Source of the DNA: Lobosporangium transversale
Taxonomy: Eukaryota; Mortierellomycota; Mortierellomycetes; Mortierellales; Mortierellaceae
Assembly (NCBI RefSeq): GCF_002105155.1
Contig: NW_019029002.1
Span: 467,501 to 531,500, forward strand
DNA: 64,000 nt
Direction: 5' to 3'
The position numbers and the translations under genes are program-made. This document shows, piece by piece, positions 16,131 through 30,463 of the stretch. The notes under the pieces are model-generated. The model searched no databases, was not told the origin of the DNA, and saw only the letters and a list, made by a program, of their open reading frames with translations. Positions within the stretch are counted from its first letter, which is position 1. Every line of letters begins with the position of its first letter.

Positions 16131-16516
16131 AGGAGGCTAAAGGAAGGAACACTCGTTATTGAACCCACATAATGTTTCTCTCAGTCACTTAATACATCCC
16201 AGAAACTTCAGTAAATAGATATATCAACTCTTTGACAAAAGTGTAAACTTTCATTTTGCTTGATAAAGCCTTTGCTGGTAAGCTACATAAAATAAAAGCC
16301 AAAGAGTTCGCACATAGAGGTCAAAGAGCCGGCATATGGAACATGAAACAGTGTGGCAGGGCAATAGGGGAGGCGGCTTGTATAAACGTCACATTGCGGT
16401 TATAGGGGTAGCAAAAAGTTTCCCAGTATCAACTCTTTTATTTTTTTTTTTTAATAAAACACCTTCGTCCTTCATCCTCTTCCTTCTGTATCATATCTGT
16501 GCCTTCGAATAAAATC
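16131..16516. other. Spacer/leader before the 697-aa gene
   Basis: No gene. A short T run (16438–16452) is followed by a CT-rich leader (CCTTCGTCCTTCATCCTCTT) directly before the ATG at 16517. Confidence 0.5.
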
Positions 16517-18731
16517 ATGATCTCCGAAGGAACCACTATTTTGCCTATGCAGCCATTCATGGCCGTGTCACTTGTTGATCATTCTCTAATCTCAGGGACT
16601 GTTACCCGCATCCAGGTGCGGGTTGACGCCAAGACAAGCGAATATATTATTTTACCTGAAGACATCACAAACGCCTTCAAGGAGTTTGAGTACCTTGTGG
16701 TTGGCTCTTCTGTAATATCACAGATGGAGTAGGTTGAAACATCGATGTGGATTTGGTCTTTAGAATCTACCTATTTATCAAATTTAAAATAGAGCATTTA
16801 TGCCCAACCTGACATCGGATAATCTGTTTTATTCATCTACCTTCTGAAGCCTTTTTATTTCACAGAAAATTAAATATCAGCCAGGAATCATTATAAAGGT
16901 TGCGATTCGAAGAGCAGACGACGTCTCCAATCCTCCTGCGCCTATCAGTAGGGCGCTCGACAATTTGGTACTGAAGGCTCACCAAAAACAACAAAGTGAG
17001 GTCAAAACCCCGGAACAGACAAAAAACCAAAGTTTGCTTGACCATATTCATGTTTTGCAAGAGCAAGTCCTTCAAATACGGCAAGTGATGGAGGATAAGC
17101 AACAAGACATATTAATGATGCAAATTCAGGCCCATGCGCTTATTACACAGACATACGAGTTCCGCGAGTGCCCAATTCCTCGGTTGTTCATCGTCCTCCC
17201 AAGGCCTACAGGACTTCTTGAAAGGCGAAGATGGCCATCTGAAAAGCAGTTTCGACTATTCTATCTTTGTGAATGTAGTGGCCACTTAATAACCTCCGGA
17301 GGCAGAGTTCCGTGTCATATCCATTTAGTCAAGCATGAAGGCTATGATATCGATAGACCAGCGGAGTTTTTTGAGAAGTATGGGGCTTACGTATTGACCA
17401 TACTTCTGATATTCAAGCACGGCATCTTTACTGCCGATGCTATCGTTCCCCCACTAGCCAAGGTCGACATTTCAGAGTGGCTCGAAGCAGTTCAAGATGT
17501 GCTGAAGTTACCAACAGGAGGCATTGTGCCTCTAGTGGATGAGTCGATCAGCTATATTAAAAAAATCCAGCAGAACAGCGGTCGTGCGCTCCACTCGACC
17601 ATGAGCGAAATAAAATTTGAGGGCCTCAAGTACCATAACGGCATAGACTCAAGGCAGCTTGAGTCGTTTTTACGAGTCAATCGTGCAGTCCGGGCCCTTG
17701 GCAACATGTATCGCATAGTCACATCTGAGGGTCATGTCAAATGGGTATGTGCTGATCATTACCACGGCAAAGGCAAGGAGACAGCATCACGACAGCTTAT
17801 GAAGGTTATCAGTAATAATGATGGAGGTTACAACGCACAACTTGGCAGCGTTCGGATAACTATCAGATCTGCGGAAGAGACGAATCGGTTTTATAAAATA
17901 ATAGCCAAAGAGAAAGATATCCAGGAGTTGGATATTACATTTGCCTGTTCGCTGACAACGTATGGCTTTTATGAACTTCTCAAGGCTGTCGCTGCATCAA
18001 AAATTACGCGCCTCGCCGTAGATTGGGATTATACCAAAGGAGAGGATGGCATTTCACGGCTAACTATATATGCGGTTGCTACGGCAGTTGCGACAATATT
18101 CGGTATTCCCATCGGTCTGACAATTTGCGGGCTCATCATATCCGTACTGGTGGAATTAGTATACGATATTGTATTCTGGAAAACGCTGCTGGGGCCCAGG
18201 AATAGTGAAAACATTCAAATATTGTATATTAATCACCCCCCAAGGCTTTTCACTGATTTGCTCCATTCCTCACTACTAAGGGGGCCTAAACTCCGTTCTC
18301 TTATTCTAACTGATTGTGACTTCCGCGATGCTTATGACGAGACTAATCTTGAAGGCCTCCTGGCTTACTACCCAGCCCTTGTTGAACTGCGGATTGGGAA
18401 GCTTCGCCCTGGTACGACTCTCGAATATTTACTAGGTGGTAACTTGCCTATGCTTCAAACACTCGAGACCCTACAGCTTGAATACGGAGACTCAACTATT
18501 TTACAAACAAAATACTCGAAAGGCAAGATCTTGGAGTCTAAGTTAGAGATTGTCGAGATCAATGTGAAGACAGTAACTTATCATTCCGCTATTATCTATG
18601 GAGGCCAGCTAACCGGCCTAGTTGTCAATAAATGGATCCAGCCGCACGAATGGACAACACTTGAAGCGATCATATCCAATAATCCGAGAATCTCCTGTAT
18701 CACCTGTGATTCAAAGCCAGAGCTGAAATGA
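16517..18731 (+). CDS. Large accessory-family protein with LRR-like C-terminus
   Basis: Two exons, 16517–16728 (212 nt) and 16850–18731, predicted 697 aa. The acceptor at 16850 is chosen because it keeps the phase-2 join; the better-looking CACAG at 16865 would put a stop in frame. Residues 1–95 are related to the 302-aa neighbour (AVS..D.S, RI..R.D, DI…Y…GS.VI, P…V.I). A Gln-rich coiled coil (~100–160) follows. Next comes a block starting PRLFIVLPRP (about residue 180) with FRLFYLCECSGH, HLVKHEGYDID and FFEKYGAYVL; similar blocks occur, as far as I recall, in many Mortierella-type proteins and in some Roco-like animal proteins. Residues ~475–510 are very hydrophobic, enough for one or two membrane passes. 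The end reads as degenerate leucine-rich repeats (LRSLILTDCDFRD, LVELRIGKLRPG, LETLQLEYGD). Function unknown; an NLR-like recognition role is only a guess. Confidence 0.78.
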
Positions 18732-19376
18732 TGCTCCAAGATCAAAAAAAAAGAGCTCTGCTTGCATCTTGTAATAATAAAGGCTAAAGGGATTTTTTTT
18801 TTTCTTTTTTCAATTTGACGAATTTATGTGCTTATTGGGAATGCCTGGTCACAAGAGAAGTTATTTAGCTTTACGTAGTGGAGTAATATTACACCACACC
18901 TATATATTGACTCCCAGTGGATATGAGACAAACATGTGTATGAAACAAGCTGCCACTTGATGGTGTAGCATTCTACTGAGAATGATTTGGCTACGCAATG
19001 GGGTAACTTTCAAGGCATAGTCCATGAAAATGGCTCAAGGCTAAATAGGCCACGTGGATAGATATATGAAGATCTATTTGAGCTGTCCCCGCAAGCAACA
19101 GTAAGTAGGATACATCCAGTGTAATCATTTGCGTTGGACCATTGCGCCCCTTTTGATGTGATACCATGAAGCAACATTGGCATTCATTGTCGCAAACGAG
19201 CACGAAAGCGAATGGCAATGAAAATAGATTATGAAAGGACACAAACATATTTTGTTGGTATGAGTCCATTTATTTTATTTTAGATAAATTCTACAATTAT
19301 AGATATCGCCCTTTTCTCCATGAACTTTTGTCATAAGTTATCATTGCAAACCGTCTCCACAATAATTGTTTTTTCC
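18732..19376. other. Convergent spacer, no gene seen
   Basis: This stretch lies between two gene 3' ends (697-aa gene and the reductase). It contains a T run near 18794–18804 and nothing I can identify as coding. Confidence 0.5.
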
Positions 19377-21903
19377 TTAGTCTCTTGGCCAGAGATTGAG
19401 TTCCTGGAAATCTGTGATGATCTCGCGCAAACTCTCGGTAGTCAGCTTGGGATGCTCGTATTTGAACCCCGTGGTCACACAAATCTTGCTGCCATCCAAT
19501 GAAAGCGCGTTATTACATAACAGTTCTGGGTCCAAATAAGGTGTCAAAGGCGATGTTTTAATATTACGCTCTTTCAAAAGCTCCGCCCATGGTGCTAAAT
19601 GCATGTCGTTTGTCTCGTCCGCCACTTCTTTCATATCGATCAAATCAAGCTAAAAAATGAAGTAAAAAAAAAAAAAGTTAGATACGTTTCTCAAAGGCGG
19701 CATTCATTACTGCTTATTCATTTTATTCGTTCTCTTTTGAGCCTATATTCCCACCTTTTGTGCGACGTTTGTAAGGAATGACGTTCCCTTGAAACCAGTT
19801 TCGATGCCAAAGATGGATCGAATGTGTGTGTTGACGGCTTCTTGGTCTATGCCATTACAGTAAAAAAAAAAAAAAAAAAAAAAAAAAAGACGCGGGATGA
19901 GCAACAGGGGATGAGTCAGTTAAAGAAAGTTTTTTATGCAATACTCAGCTTACTGGTATCATTCTCGTCAGCTAAGTTGAAAATCACAGGTGAGCCTGGC
20001 TGCGGGTTGTCTGAACTCACGTACCAGTTGGCAGTATGCCAGACTGCGCGCACAACGTCGTTAACATGCACAGTGTTGATCCTCAAATCCTCAGTCCACA
20101 AAAACTCCATCTTTTTGCCAAGATGCTTGTAAACTCGGCCACAGATCAAACGAGGGGCTAAAATATGGTATTTAAAAGATAACTATGGCATTAGTTTTTC
20201 CTGTGCGAATGAGGGATGAAGAGAAAGAGAGCTGTATGCTTGCAAGAAAAGACCTACTAAGGCCACCCATGGCTCCAACCCCATAGACCACTGCAGGACG
20301 CAAGATAACCAAGCTCAAACTAGGAAGATCGAAAAGACATGACAGATGAGAATAATACTCGTTAGCACAGACTGCCTTTTCGATTGATTGGGTTAAAAAA
20401 GATGGTAATTGTAAAAGCCCTTTACCCAGGCATGTTTTGAAGCTCTTCATCGACTTTTAGCTTATATTTCGCAAGAACGTTCCATGGTTTGGTTTTTGAA
20501 TCTTCTTTACTTGCTGTCTATTTTTTTTTTTTTTTAAAAAAAAAAAATCAATCCATGGATCCATAGTAGAGATGTTTCTGTTCTTTTCTTAAATCGAATA
20601 GCAGATACATATTCGCTCATCTTTCTTCATCATCTCTTATCCAATATCCTTACCCCATTGCTTTCATAGATATCGCCTGTTGACAGTTGAATAAAGACTT
20701 TGGCCTGTCTCTTAACGGCTTCCTTTGCGCAATTGATCGACAGCTTGTAAATACGATCCTCGTAAATCTTTTCGAATTATCGCAAAGGTCATATGGATGT
20801 ATTCAATATGTAATTAGTTATTAAGGCCGTTGCATTTTCTAATGGGCTCGAAAGCATTATAACAAATGCCTCTCCTCTTAAACAATCCCGTTGTTTATTT
20901 GGACATTGGTCAAGGAAGCAATTACTTGAGAGCTGATACGAGAGACACAGTCGCGTACTTATGCAAGAGGCATATTAAGATTGGAACCTCCCATCCCCAT
21001 CCCTTTCTCTTCCCTTCATTTTTTCTTTTCCAGTATGCAGCATGAGAGTTGATTCAAAGAGTATAAAAGAAGTAATAGAAAAAAAATACCATTGTGGGCC
21101 CTCTTTCCCTTCCCCTTTTTCAAACAAAAAATGTATAATTGTATCCCTTACTTATGCAGTCGTGTGCATTATGTTATTGGAAATTGACAATCTTATTGTG
21201 CAACAGATATTTCATATAATTATATAATTGATAATTGACAATCTTAAAAGCATCTTTCTCCTTTTTTTTCAGCACCCTTTATTTTCGTCGTTGCCCCTTG
21301 TGTCCATCCCATCCAATAACGTTTGCCAAAAAGATCTTTGGCCCTTCATGGCCTGCACACCATGCATGCCATGCAGGAATATAAAATAAAAGACGTAGTA
21401 ACGAACATCATAAAAACGGGAGAGCAAGCAGATTAGATCTAAGAGATGTCGAATTGTCTTTTTTCTTTTTTTACCTCTGCAAGCTGCGAAAATTTGGTCT
21501 CGGCAGCAAAGTTGATCACATAGTCAAAAGATGAGCCGTCTGCACGAGTATAGATCTTTTCAAACTTTTCTGGGGGAACTATTAAATTTTTTACAAGATC
21601 GAAGTAAAAAAGAAGGATAAGGATACGTGTATTTTTTTTTTTTTTTTTTTTTTTTAATTTCCATCGAGTTTATTCTATAAGTTACATTTTTTTTTTCTTA
21701 CTTGTATTAGAAAGGTCATTTTGCATGAACTCTACTTTTTCAAAAGCAGCTTGAAATCGTTGGTTAAAATAGGCGGTTTCTGGAAGAACTTTGTCAATGA
21801 CACGGATCTCTGCAGCCAAATCATTCTCGACTAGATATGCAACAAAGTTTCGACCGATGAAGCCAGCACCTCCGAGGACCAAAACTGTTGGTTGAGGAGC
21901 CAT
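19377..21903 (-). CDS. NAD(P)-dependent epimerase/dehydratase-like extended SDR
   Basis: Eight exons, from the start: 21903–21702, 21578–21475, 20767–20654, 20517–20426, 20319–20258, 20157–19954, 19846–19755 and 19649–19377, giving 380 aa. Every join keeps frame. The N-terminus has the Rossmann motif VLVLGGAGFIGRNF (G11, G14, G17) for NAD(P) binding. Later motifs are FIQLSTGDIYES, LVILRPAVVYGVGAMGGL, RINTVHVNDVVRA and PVIFNLADEND, all typical of extended SDR epimerases. The usual active-site YxxxK is not clean: the candidate helix reads LAKYKLKVDEEL, with Tyr and Lys out of the normal spacing, so catalysis is open to doubt. No signal peptide, so probably cytosolic. Substrate unknown. Confidence 0.87.
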
Positions 21904-23767
21904 GATAATAAGGAGAGAGCAGAGTCGGGGAAAGTTGTAAGATCACAATGTGGTTTTTTGAGGAAGTTTATTTAAGTACGCGAAATGTAGGGATCCAACT
22001 GCGACCATAAAGAAGAAGAAAAGAACAAAAACAAACAAACAAGGGACAATACTAATAGTTCTTGTAAATGTTAAATCAAAACAAAGTTGATGGTCAAAAG
22101 GATTTGTGTGGGTATCGGTACAAATGGACACAGTAGTAAGGAAGCTTCAGTAACGAAGGAATAAGGGTATCCCAAAGTGTTTTAGACTTTCGAAATGAAA
22201 ATGAAACAAGAAAAGAGTTACGTAAGATTCAATAACGAAAAGGATGCCACAAAGCAAAGCAAGGCAAAGACAACAGGAGGCAGGAACTGAAGAGAAAAAG
22301 GCAGTGGAGAAAATGATGGTATAGTGATAAGAAGCGACAAACAGTCGAAGAAAAGAGTGAAGAGAAGAGAAGAGAAAGAGAAAGAGAAAGAGAGAAGAAA
22401 GAAAAAAAAAAAAAAAAGAAGAAGGAAAGGGGACGGAAAACTAAAGCGGATTAGAAGTGCTGGATCATGCGTAACAAGCATTGTGCGCTATACCCGTGTA
22501 TCCATCTATATCATTGACTGTATCAAAAACAGGGTCTTACACTTTTCCGACCTGCCAGCATGTCTAATTTGCAAATCGCGTTATAAATATATTCAGTGCG
22601 TTACCGAACGTTAATGTTGTTACATTTTTTTTTTTTTTTTTTTTCTTGTGCATGCAGCCCCATGTTATTTATTCAGCACGTTATGAGTTTAAGCAAGCAA
22701 TACAAATAAATAAATAAATAAAATAGATTTTACGCGCGTAGTTCGTTCGATAAAACTTAATTCAGAGCTCTTAGTGATTTCGATGTCTATGTACATGTAC
22801 TCCTTGCTTGTCCTATCGACTATCCTTCTCTCTCTCTCTTGCCTTTTGATGGAGGCACATCAGGCGCGATCAATGCAGATTGATTACTATTTCGTTCTTT
22901 GTTTCTCTTTTATTCAATTAGGTTCACCCTAATTACTTAACAAAATCGGCTTAAATCGCACTCTCGCCAACCTCTTCTCTTTTTTTGGTTGGACGTGTAT
23001 CACCTTTCTTCCTCCTACTTGCCCCTCTCCCTTCCTTGCTCTCCCTCCTTGCTCTTCCACCATCTTCTTCCTCCTCTTCTCCCGTCTTCTTCTGACATAA
23101 CTTTATGTTTATTATTATAATTCCCTTGATTAGATTGATTTTTTTTTTTTTTTTTCAGATGTGTAACCTTTGGAGCAGTCTTTTGTGTCTTCCTCCTAGT
23201 ATCCATTTATAGGGCCAATTCAGTGCATTGACCATTTAGACGTCCAAGGATCTTTTATTGATCGTTCTATTTCCAAAACTAAATGTCATCTTTTTGAACA
23301 ATGATCCGACTATCCAAAGATCCAGAGGTCCATAAAAGAAAAATCCACGAAATAAAAGAACAATTGCTTTGCTTACCCGATTCCTTCGCAGTATTCCCCA
23401 TAAAGACGAAATGAAAAAAAAAAAAAAATGGTTATATGAAGGGCTGATTAAGAGAAACCTCATTCAACTCAATCAGATTCTCAAATCTTATTATTTTTGT
23501 GACTCCTTGGGCACTCTTTTTCTAGTCTTTTTCTCCCCCTGAAAATAAATCATGAAACACGAAAAAAAAATAGTGAAGAGGGGAGAACATTGTACAATCA
23601 GGGCTGTTATTGTTACACACGCGAACAAAAACATCCCCCTTCTTCCTACTGTACAAATCTTCGGCACAACCTCTGTGTTTCCGCGAAGCCTGTTGCTACT
23701 TTTTTTTTTTTTTTTTTTTTTTTTGCTAAGCATCTGCGATTGTTGCCGTTCAACTGTCTTTCGTTTG

Positions 23768-23800
<33 letters not shown>

Positions 23801-25313
23801 CTTCTTGAACAGGATGTCTACAACCCATCTCGTCACTGTATCATCTTATTTTTATTATTATGAAACATTATGCTGGTTGTTCCTTTCACCAATGTTTACA
23901 TTGCGCATTTATAATCTTACTAGCCCTTGGGTTGAGGCCTATGGTGATAAAATAAGCAAACAAACATGCAAAACTATGCTTGCCTATAAACAAAAATAAA
24001 AAAGTTGGACACTCTATAGCAATGGGCCGCTCCAGAATGGGCTTGATCAATATATATATTTAAGAAAAACGCGCAATGACGTTTTTTTTTATTTTTCTTT
24101 TCGTTGTTATCTGCAAAAATCAATCTATAATGCATGCGAATTGGGGAAACTAACAATGGTTCAGTTTTTTTTTTTTTTTTTTTTTTTTTCCGTTTGTATT
24201 TTGCAAAGCTGATGGCGTCCTAATTGTGTACAACAGTAGATCCTAGATGGGTCTAAAAAGGTTGAGATTACACATGTCAAGCTTTTTTTTTTTTCTCGGC
24301 ACAAGTGCAGGACAAATTGCAGATTTTTGGTCCTTTTAACTGGGAGGGACGGGAAACAGCTACATCGACGACAAAATAAGAAGTGCTACGGTTGTTGATT
24401 TGCAGTGTACATTTCAGACAGAAAAAAAGGGGTGAGGAAAGGGATGCAGTTGTAAACTTTAAACAAATAAACAAAGTTTATATCCACAGAAAGAACCACA
24501 TTTCAGAAGTCGCCAGTGACCTGGTGGACGCGTCCTTTTTTGTGTTACAACTTTGTGTCTTTCTGCGCCATGATGACATGAGTGGCCTGTGCCGAGGGGA
24601 CATTTTTTAAATATTTACTTTATCCTTCTCGGCATTAGTCGCCATTCTATAAGCAGATCAAATGTCGGCCTGCATATTGCAGGCGTACATTTTGTGGTGC
24701 TCGTTTTGATGACGGACAAAGGTGTAAACACGAATACAAAGATTCCATCGTTGGAGGACCAAAAGATCCTGTTTTATATATATATTCTTATGTTTTTATT
24801 TCAGTGATTGAATATAGTTCCCAATCAACAGATGAAAAACAGGTCTTGCAGCACATGGTGGACTTTGGAATTCCTCATTTCCATAATTTGTAATATTTGC
24901 CGATGAACGATGAGGGAATTAAGCTTATACCATTTCACGCTACCCCGTGCATGCAGAGAATACTTCACAAGGAAGAAGAAGAAAAAAAAATTCTAAGAAG
25001 TTTTCCACATTTTGTAAATATAAAATATAGATTATAATAAAGATACTTCCATCAATTAAATGAGGACTTATTCGTTTTAGCACTCGCGCGGAAGAATATT
25101 CCATAAGGAAGTAGCATCAAGCGAAAGAAATATTAAGCATTTTTACGAGACGAATATTATGGAAGAAAAGCCCCTTATCTATTAATATTCCTCTTACATT
25201 CTAAAGCACTATGGCAGATTATCTTAAATCATCGCAGCTACTACTAATATTACTAAGAACTCCTGTTACAGCTCCATTATGTCTCTCCTAAATCAAAGTT
25301 GAGAAACAGTGCT
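21904..25313. other. 3.4-kb gene-poor stretch
   Basis: I find no supportable gene on either strand. The part next to the reductase start (22360–22410) is an almost pure GA tract on the + strand, that is, CT-rich on the sense strand of the reductase, and is likely its promoter or leader. Long homopolymers occur at about 22625–22644, 23139–23157, 23413–23427, 23700–23724, 23770–23800 and 24165–24189. Open frames here are mostly translations of these runs. A non-coding RNA or a fast-evolving secreted protein could be missed. Confidence 0.45.
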
Positions 25314-26538
25314 TCACGCCTTTTGGACTGAAAAGGAAGGAGTAGTGGAGAGCCCTGCTTCTGCTTCCTTCATTGCTCTTTGTTTACGGCGGCTTCTGCC
25401 ACGTATGTACTTTGAAAGCCAAAAACAATGGATTATGAGCGCAACAAAGTAGATGGCTGCTCCTCTAGGTGGGGTAGGATAGTTGAATGCACATTCATGC
25501 CATATGAACCCCACAAAGAAGATCCGAAAAAGCACGAAGGTCAATGGGAACCAGAAATCCGACCTTAACCGAGGAAACATCATACCACTCGCCAAGAATA
25601 TTGATGGCACTAAAATAAGGAGAGAAGGAGGATTAGATGAGCTAAAATATCGAGACCATGTGTCACGGCAGAAAGACAAAATTCGAACCCGTACCTTCCA
25701 AAACACCACCACAAATCAAGAATTGTGATAGGTTATTTTGAATAGCAAGCCGATAGACAAGAAGGCAATAAGTGATATGGTGGGTCCATCCCATAGCATC
25801 CACATACATCCTATAATGTATATTGCCGAGCAGCAGATCTGCAATACAGTAACCGATAAAGTATCCACAAAGCACAGACGATGGCCAAGTCTCTCGAGGA
25901 AAGTTCTCCAGTGAGAAGAGCAGGCGCCCTCCTCCTCCAAGATAGTAAGGTGCTGTCGAAGAGTACAGCTGAGGCTGCTTTAGAGGAGCCAATGAGAAGA
26001 TGGGCAAGGTGATAAGCCAGCGGAGGTATCCTCCTGCAAGGTCCTTGTACGTTTGACCATCTAAGAAAAGACATGTGAACAACTCGAGGCTGGATAAGGA
26101 CGATCGGATGGAAGCAAGAGTCACGGCTGATGGACCTTGGCGTCCCAGCTCAAATACCCAGCCATGGAACGTTGGCGCCCAGTAAGTGAAGATTGTAGCT
26201 GTTGCTGCCTCTGGTCCCTGTTGTTCCCATCCGAGGAGAGACCATAGTGTCGTCCGCAGGTACCCAAACTCAAATAAAGTGATGAAAGACATGATGATGG
26301 CGCAAAATAACGCCAGGCTCCAAGATAAACCCCTGCGGTACTTTGTGAAAGAGGGACAAAAGAACCAGGTGGTGTAAAAGATAATAAACTGGAGAATGAA
26401 GGAAACAACAATGGCTTGCCCAAAAAGAATGTTGGGAGGTGTTTTTTTCACACCAAGGAAGTAGCCATAGGAAGCTGGGTCTGCAGTTCCTATCGTCATT
26501 TGTTTACTTTCCTGGTGGGAAAATGCCAATCCTGTCAT
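25314..26538 (-). CDS. TLC-domain (TRAM/LAG1/CLN8) membrane protein
   Basis: Two exons, 26538–25695 and 25609–25314, giving 379 aa with about six hydrophobic membrane segments (for example ILFGQAIVVSFILQFIIFY, CGYFIGYCIADLLLG and FWFPLTFVLFRIFFVGFIWH). The core MGWTHHITYCLLVYRLAI, with its paired His after a membrane segment and a short acidic/aromatic lead-in, is the TLC-domain signature. TLC proteins include ceramide synthases and poorly known TMEM56/FAM57-like proteins of the ER; it lacks a homeobox and the long Lag1 motif, so it is closer to the latter. A loop of ~90 residues between the second and third segments is unusually long; an unspliced in-frame intron there cannot be excluded. 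The short C-terminal tail is basic (RGRSRRKQRAMK). It shares a 425-bp divergent promoter with the kinase gene. Confidence 0.8.
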
Positions 26539-26963
26539 AGTCTGCTACCACTGTTATTTGCTTTCTCTTTGTCTATTTACTTGCTGATTCTTCTCTGTAT
26601 ATGATGGAAAAGTGGTTTTAAGCCGATAGGTCACGAAATACTAAGAGTGTCGTTTAGAAAAGCACCAAAAGGATAATAATAATAATAATGATAACGAAGA
26701 GTGAGAACAATGAAAGAAGAGAAGGAGGAGGAAGAAGAAGAAAGGAAGAATAAAATTGTCTTCGTGCATCTCCGCCCTTTGGAACACGGGGGGGTTTTTT
26801 TTTTCACAACACCGCAACGCCTCATGTTTCTCGTACTCATTCATTGACAAGAAGAGTCATTGTCATTGCCACTCCATAAACTCTTTCCTTTCCATTCTCT
26901 CCTTCTTATCCCTCCTTCCTTTCTACTCATTATCAGTAATATCAATAGCGTCTTTTTCTTATA
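26539..26963. promoter_or_regulatory. Divergent promoter region, TLC gene / CaM-kinase gene
   Basis: 425 bases separate the two start codons, which point away from each other. It contains purine-rich and TAATAA repeats (26668–26740) on the TLC side and a CT-rich tract (26880–26960) before the kinase ATG. No TATA box is evident. Confidence 0.5.
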
Positions 26964-29065
<2,102 letters not shown>

Positions 29066-30375
29066 AGGCATTTGAGGGAACGTCTAATCACTTCAACCAA
29101 CCTTCTATTAAACTATTATTTGTCTTTCTCTCACTTTTTTTTATATTTCTTTGATTGAGAAGTTGTGGAATAAAATGAAAGGTTCATTTAAACATCATGT
29201 TGCTGTCAGTTCTGGTCAAACTTATATCTCCATTTGAAAGGGCAAATTGGTGAAGAGATCACACCCATATCACGATTGTTCCATTGTTCTTTGAGCAGAC
29301 AAGTGCTCCGTTGATTTCATGACATCTGAGTCGGTTCTCAAGCTTATAAAGACAGTGTCATCATTGCCTTCCATTGATGTATATACCACAGAGAGGAAGA
29401 GATTTTTTTTTTTTTTTTTTTTTTTTTGCATACAATGCTTTATAATCCAAAGGTGGAGCAACCCAGTAAAAAAAAATAGAGAGAGAAAGACATTTCATTG
29501 ACTGGTATGGAAGAACATATTTACTTTCAGTACTTTAGCATACCTTTCAATTCAATCAGCTCTACCTTTCTGTAAGGATCACCACTAGGACTAAGAAAAA
29601 AAAAAATGCCTCAGTGATCATGATCAAAGACTCTTACTTTTTTATTTTCGACTCTGACGTCTTGAATCCTTATCAATCCGTTGTATAAAGATTAGGTGTA
29701 TGTAAACACACTAACGCGTAAAAACAAAAGTAAAACAGGACTGGGAATGTATGTCATTGTATATCATTCAGGTACAATACTATAGCCCAAGAGTTGTCTA
29801 TAGAGGCTCTTTGTAGAGCAACACAGCATGTAAACACTTTGCCTGAATAGTGTATAATTAAAAAAAAAAAAAAAAAAAAGTTTGTATTACAACGGATGGT
29901 GTTACTGGAGTGCTTATGTATATCATGTACTTGAAGATGTGTTATGTGTCTGCGCGTGTTGTGCAAACAAAATATTTGCTCTCCACTTCTGCACTGCCAC
30001 ATTATCAGAAAGTCAGTTTCTTACATAGTCTAGTCTAGGCTATTAATCTACTCTCAAACTCCGGCTCTAATCCCGGTAGCAAGAGTGAGCGGCGTTTGCT
30101 TTCATTCAAAAAAAAAAAAAAAAAAAAAAAGCGGCGTCCCTTCTTTGTCTCAAGGTTAGGTTCAAATCGTGTGCCGTCCCTATCCTCGACTCGTAATGCT
30201 TGTAGTAAACATTATCCTGGAGAGGTTACGCCCTGTGTTTAGATCAATCTCAAAGACACTGACCTTGGAATGGAAAGATCTTCCCCTTTTTTTTTCCCAC
30301 AAGAAAAAAATATTTAAATACCTCCTCCTTCTCTTTCTCCTTCCCCTCAAAATTTACATTCTATCCTTCTTTGCA
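29066..30375. other. Spacer and promoter of the small secreted-protein gene
   Basis: No gene recognised to about 30250. Homopolymers lie at 29403–29427, 29860–29879 and 30108–30130. From about 30280 the sequence looks like a promoter: a TATTTAAATA element at 30311–30320 followed by a CT-rich tract (30321–30355), which suits the strong start of the gene that follows. Confidence 0.5.
30311..30320 (+). promoter_or_regulatory. Candidate TATA element
   Basis: TATTTAAATA followed by a pyrimidine tract and, about 55 bases later, a good 5' splice site (GTAAGT at 30376). The arrangement is that of a core promoter for the small secreted-protein gene, with an intron (30376–30461) in the 5' untranslated leader. 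Confidence 0.5.
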
Positions 30376-30463
30376 GTAAGTAGTAAATACTTTTCTTCTT
30401 TTTATAATTGTCATTTTATCATCCTAATCTCACCGGTAATTCTTTTTTCCTCGTCTTATAGTC

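Noticed and set aside
23552-23863. 103-codon frame with poly-Phe
   Set aside because: Two T runs account for a third of it; no conserved sequence or gene signals.
30060-30180. Possible tRNA (GGTTCAAATC B-box-like at about 30160)
   Set aside because: No A box or cloverleaf could be placed; an A run interrupts the region where it should be.
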